A stretch of DNA of 5,109 nucleotides, taken from Desulfobacca_B sp046538075. GTDB taxonomy: Bacteria; Desulfobacterota; Desulfobaccia; Desulfobaccales; Desulfobaccaceae. The stretch spans positions 1-5,109 of the forward strand of contig JBKHJN010000080.1 of the NCBI GenBank assembly GCA_046538075.1. The letters run 5' to 3'. This document shows positions 5,049-5,109 of this stretch, piece after piece (the first letter of the stretch is position 1; the number at the start of each line of letters is the position of its first letter). The notes beneath the pieces are model-generated. The model had not been told where the DNA came from. It searched no databases and saw only the letters and a list, made by a program, of their open reading frames with translations. The position numbers were made by a program, and so were the translations under genes.

Positions 5049-5109
5049 ACCCACTCCCCTAACCCCTTAAGGGGGGTTGGGAGGGGAGCTTGAGGGGAGG
5101 GTGGGGGGC
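5049..5109. repeat. G-tract-rich repeat block with quadruplex potential (cut by window end)
   Basis: A second, imperfect inverted repeat centres on TTAAGG (5067-5072), with AACCCC (5061-5066) pairing to GGGGTT (5073-5078) and further imperfect C-rich/G-rich pairing outside. From 5071 to 5108 the plus strand carries at least five runs of three or more G separated by 1-7 bases, which meets the simple G-quadruplex pattern. It adjoins the perfect 21-bp repeat and may be part of the same element, which continues beyond the right edge. No coding sequence is seen here. Confidence 0.6.

Overview
The window is a compact, moderately GC-rich piece of bacterial chromosome. Every gene I can support lies on the minus strand, so the reading order is from high to low coordinates. 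The proteins (LonA protease, a small heat-shock protein, holo-ACP synthase, an NDUFA9-like SDR and a DUF89 phosphatase-like protein) and the style of the intergenic repeats suggest an environmental Gram-negative or deep-branching anaerobe. Desulfobacterota (old Deltaproteobacteria, Syntrophobacterales/Desulfobacca-like) is my best guess, but it is an inference without any database search.

Layout in transcription order. Positions 5109-5004 hold a G-rich, repeat-like block: a perfect 21-bp inverted repeat and a long run of G tracts on the plus strand. Positions 4914-4870 carry a good sigma70-type promoter and a strong Shine-Dalgarno for the DUF89/ARMT1-like gene (4861-4001). A 132-base gap (4000-3869) holds overlapping promoter-like signals and a structured leader for hsp20 (3868-3422). 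The lon gene follows (3371-981), then a 29-base palindromic element (978-950), then acpS (930-550), then an NDUFA9-like NAD(P)-binding SDR that starts at 530 and runs off the left edge.

The core is a proteostasis pair: an Hsp20 holdase that keeps unfolded proteins soluble, followed 50 bases later by the ATP-dependent protease Lon, which degrades damaged proteins. acpS (activation of acyl carrier protein) and the SDR follow with gaps of 50 and 19 bases. They are probably transcribed from the same mRNA, although the palindrome between lon and acpS may tune expression across the junction. The DUF89 gene appears to be its own transcription unit; its family dephosphorylates damaged or unwanted phosphometabolites, so it would fit a damage-control theme, but that link is inference.

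I do not see a wholly new system. The points most worth checking are the hsp20 leader (possible temperature-responsive RNA plus two overlapping promoter candidates), the two families of palindromic or G-rich repeats, and the Tyr-x3-Asn replacement of the usual Tyr-x3-Lys in the SDR.
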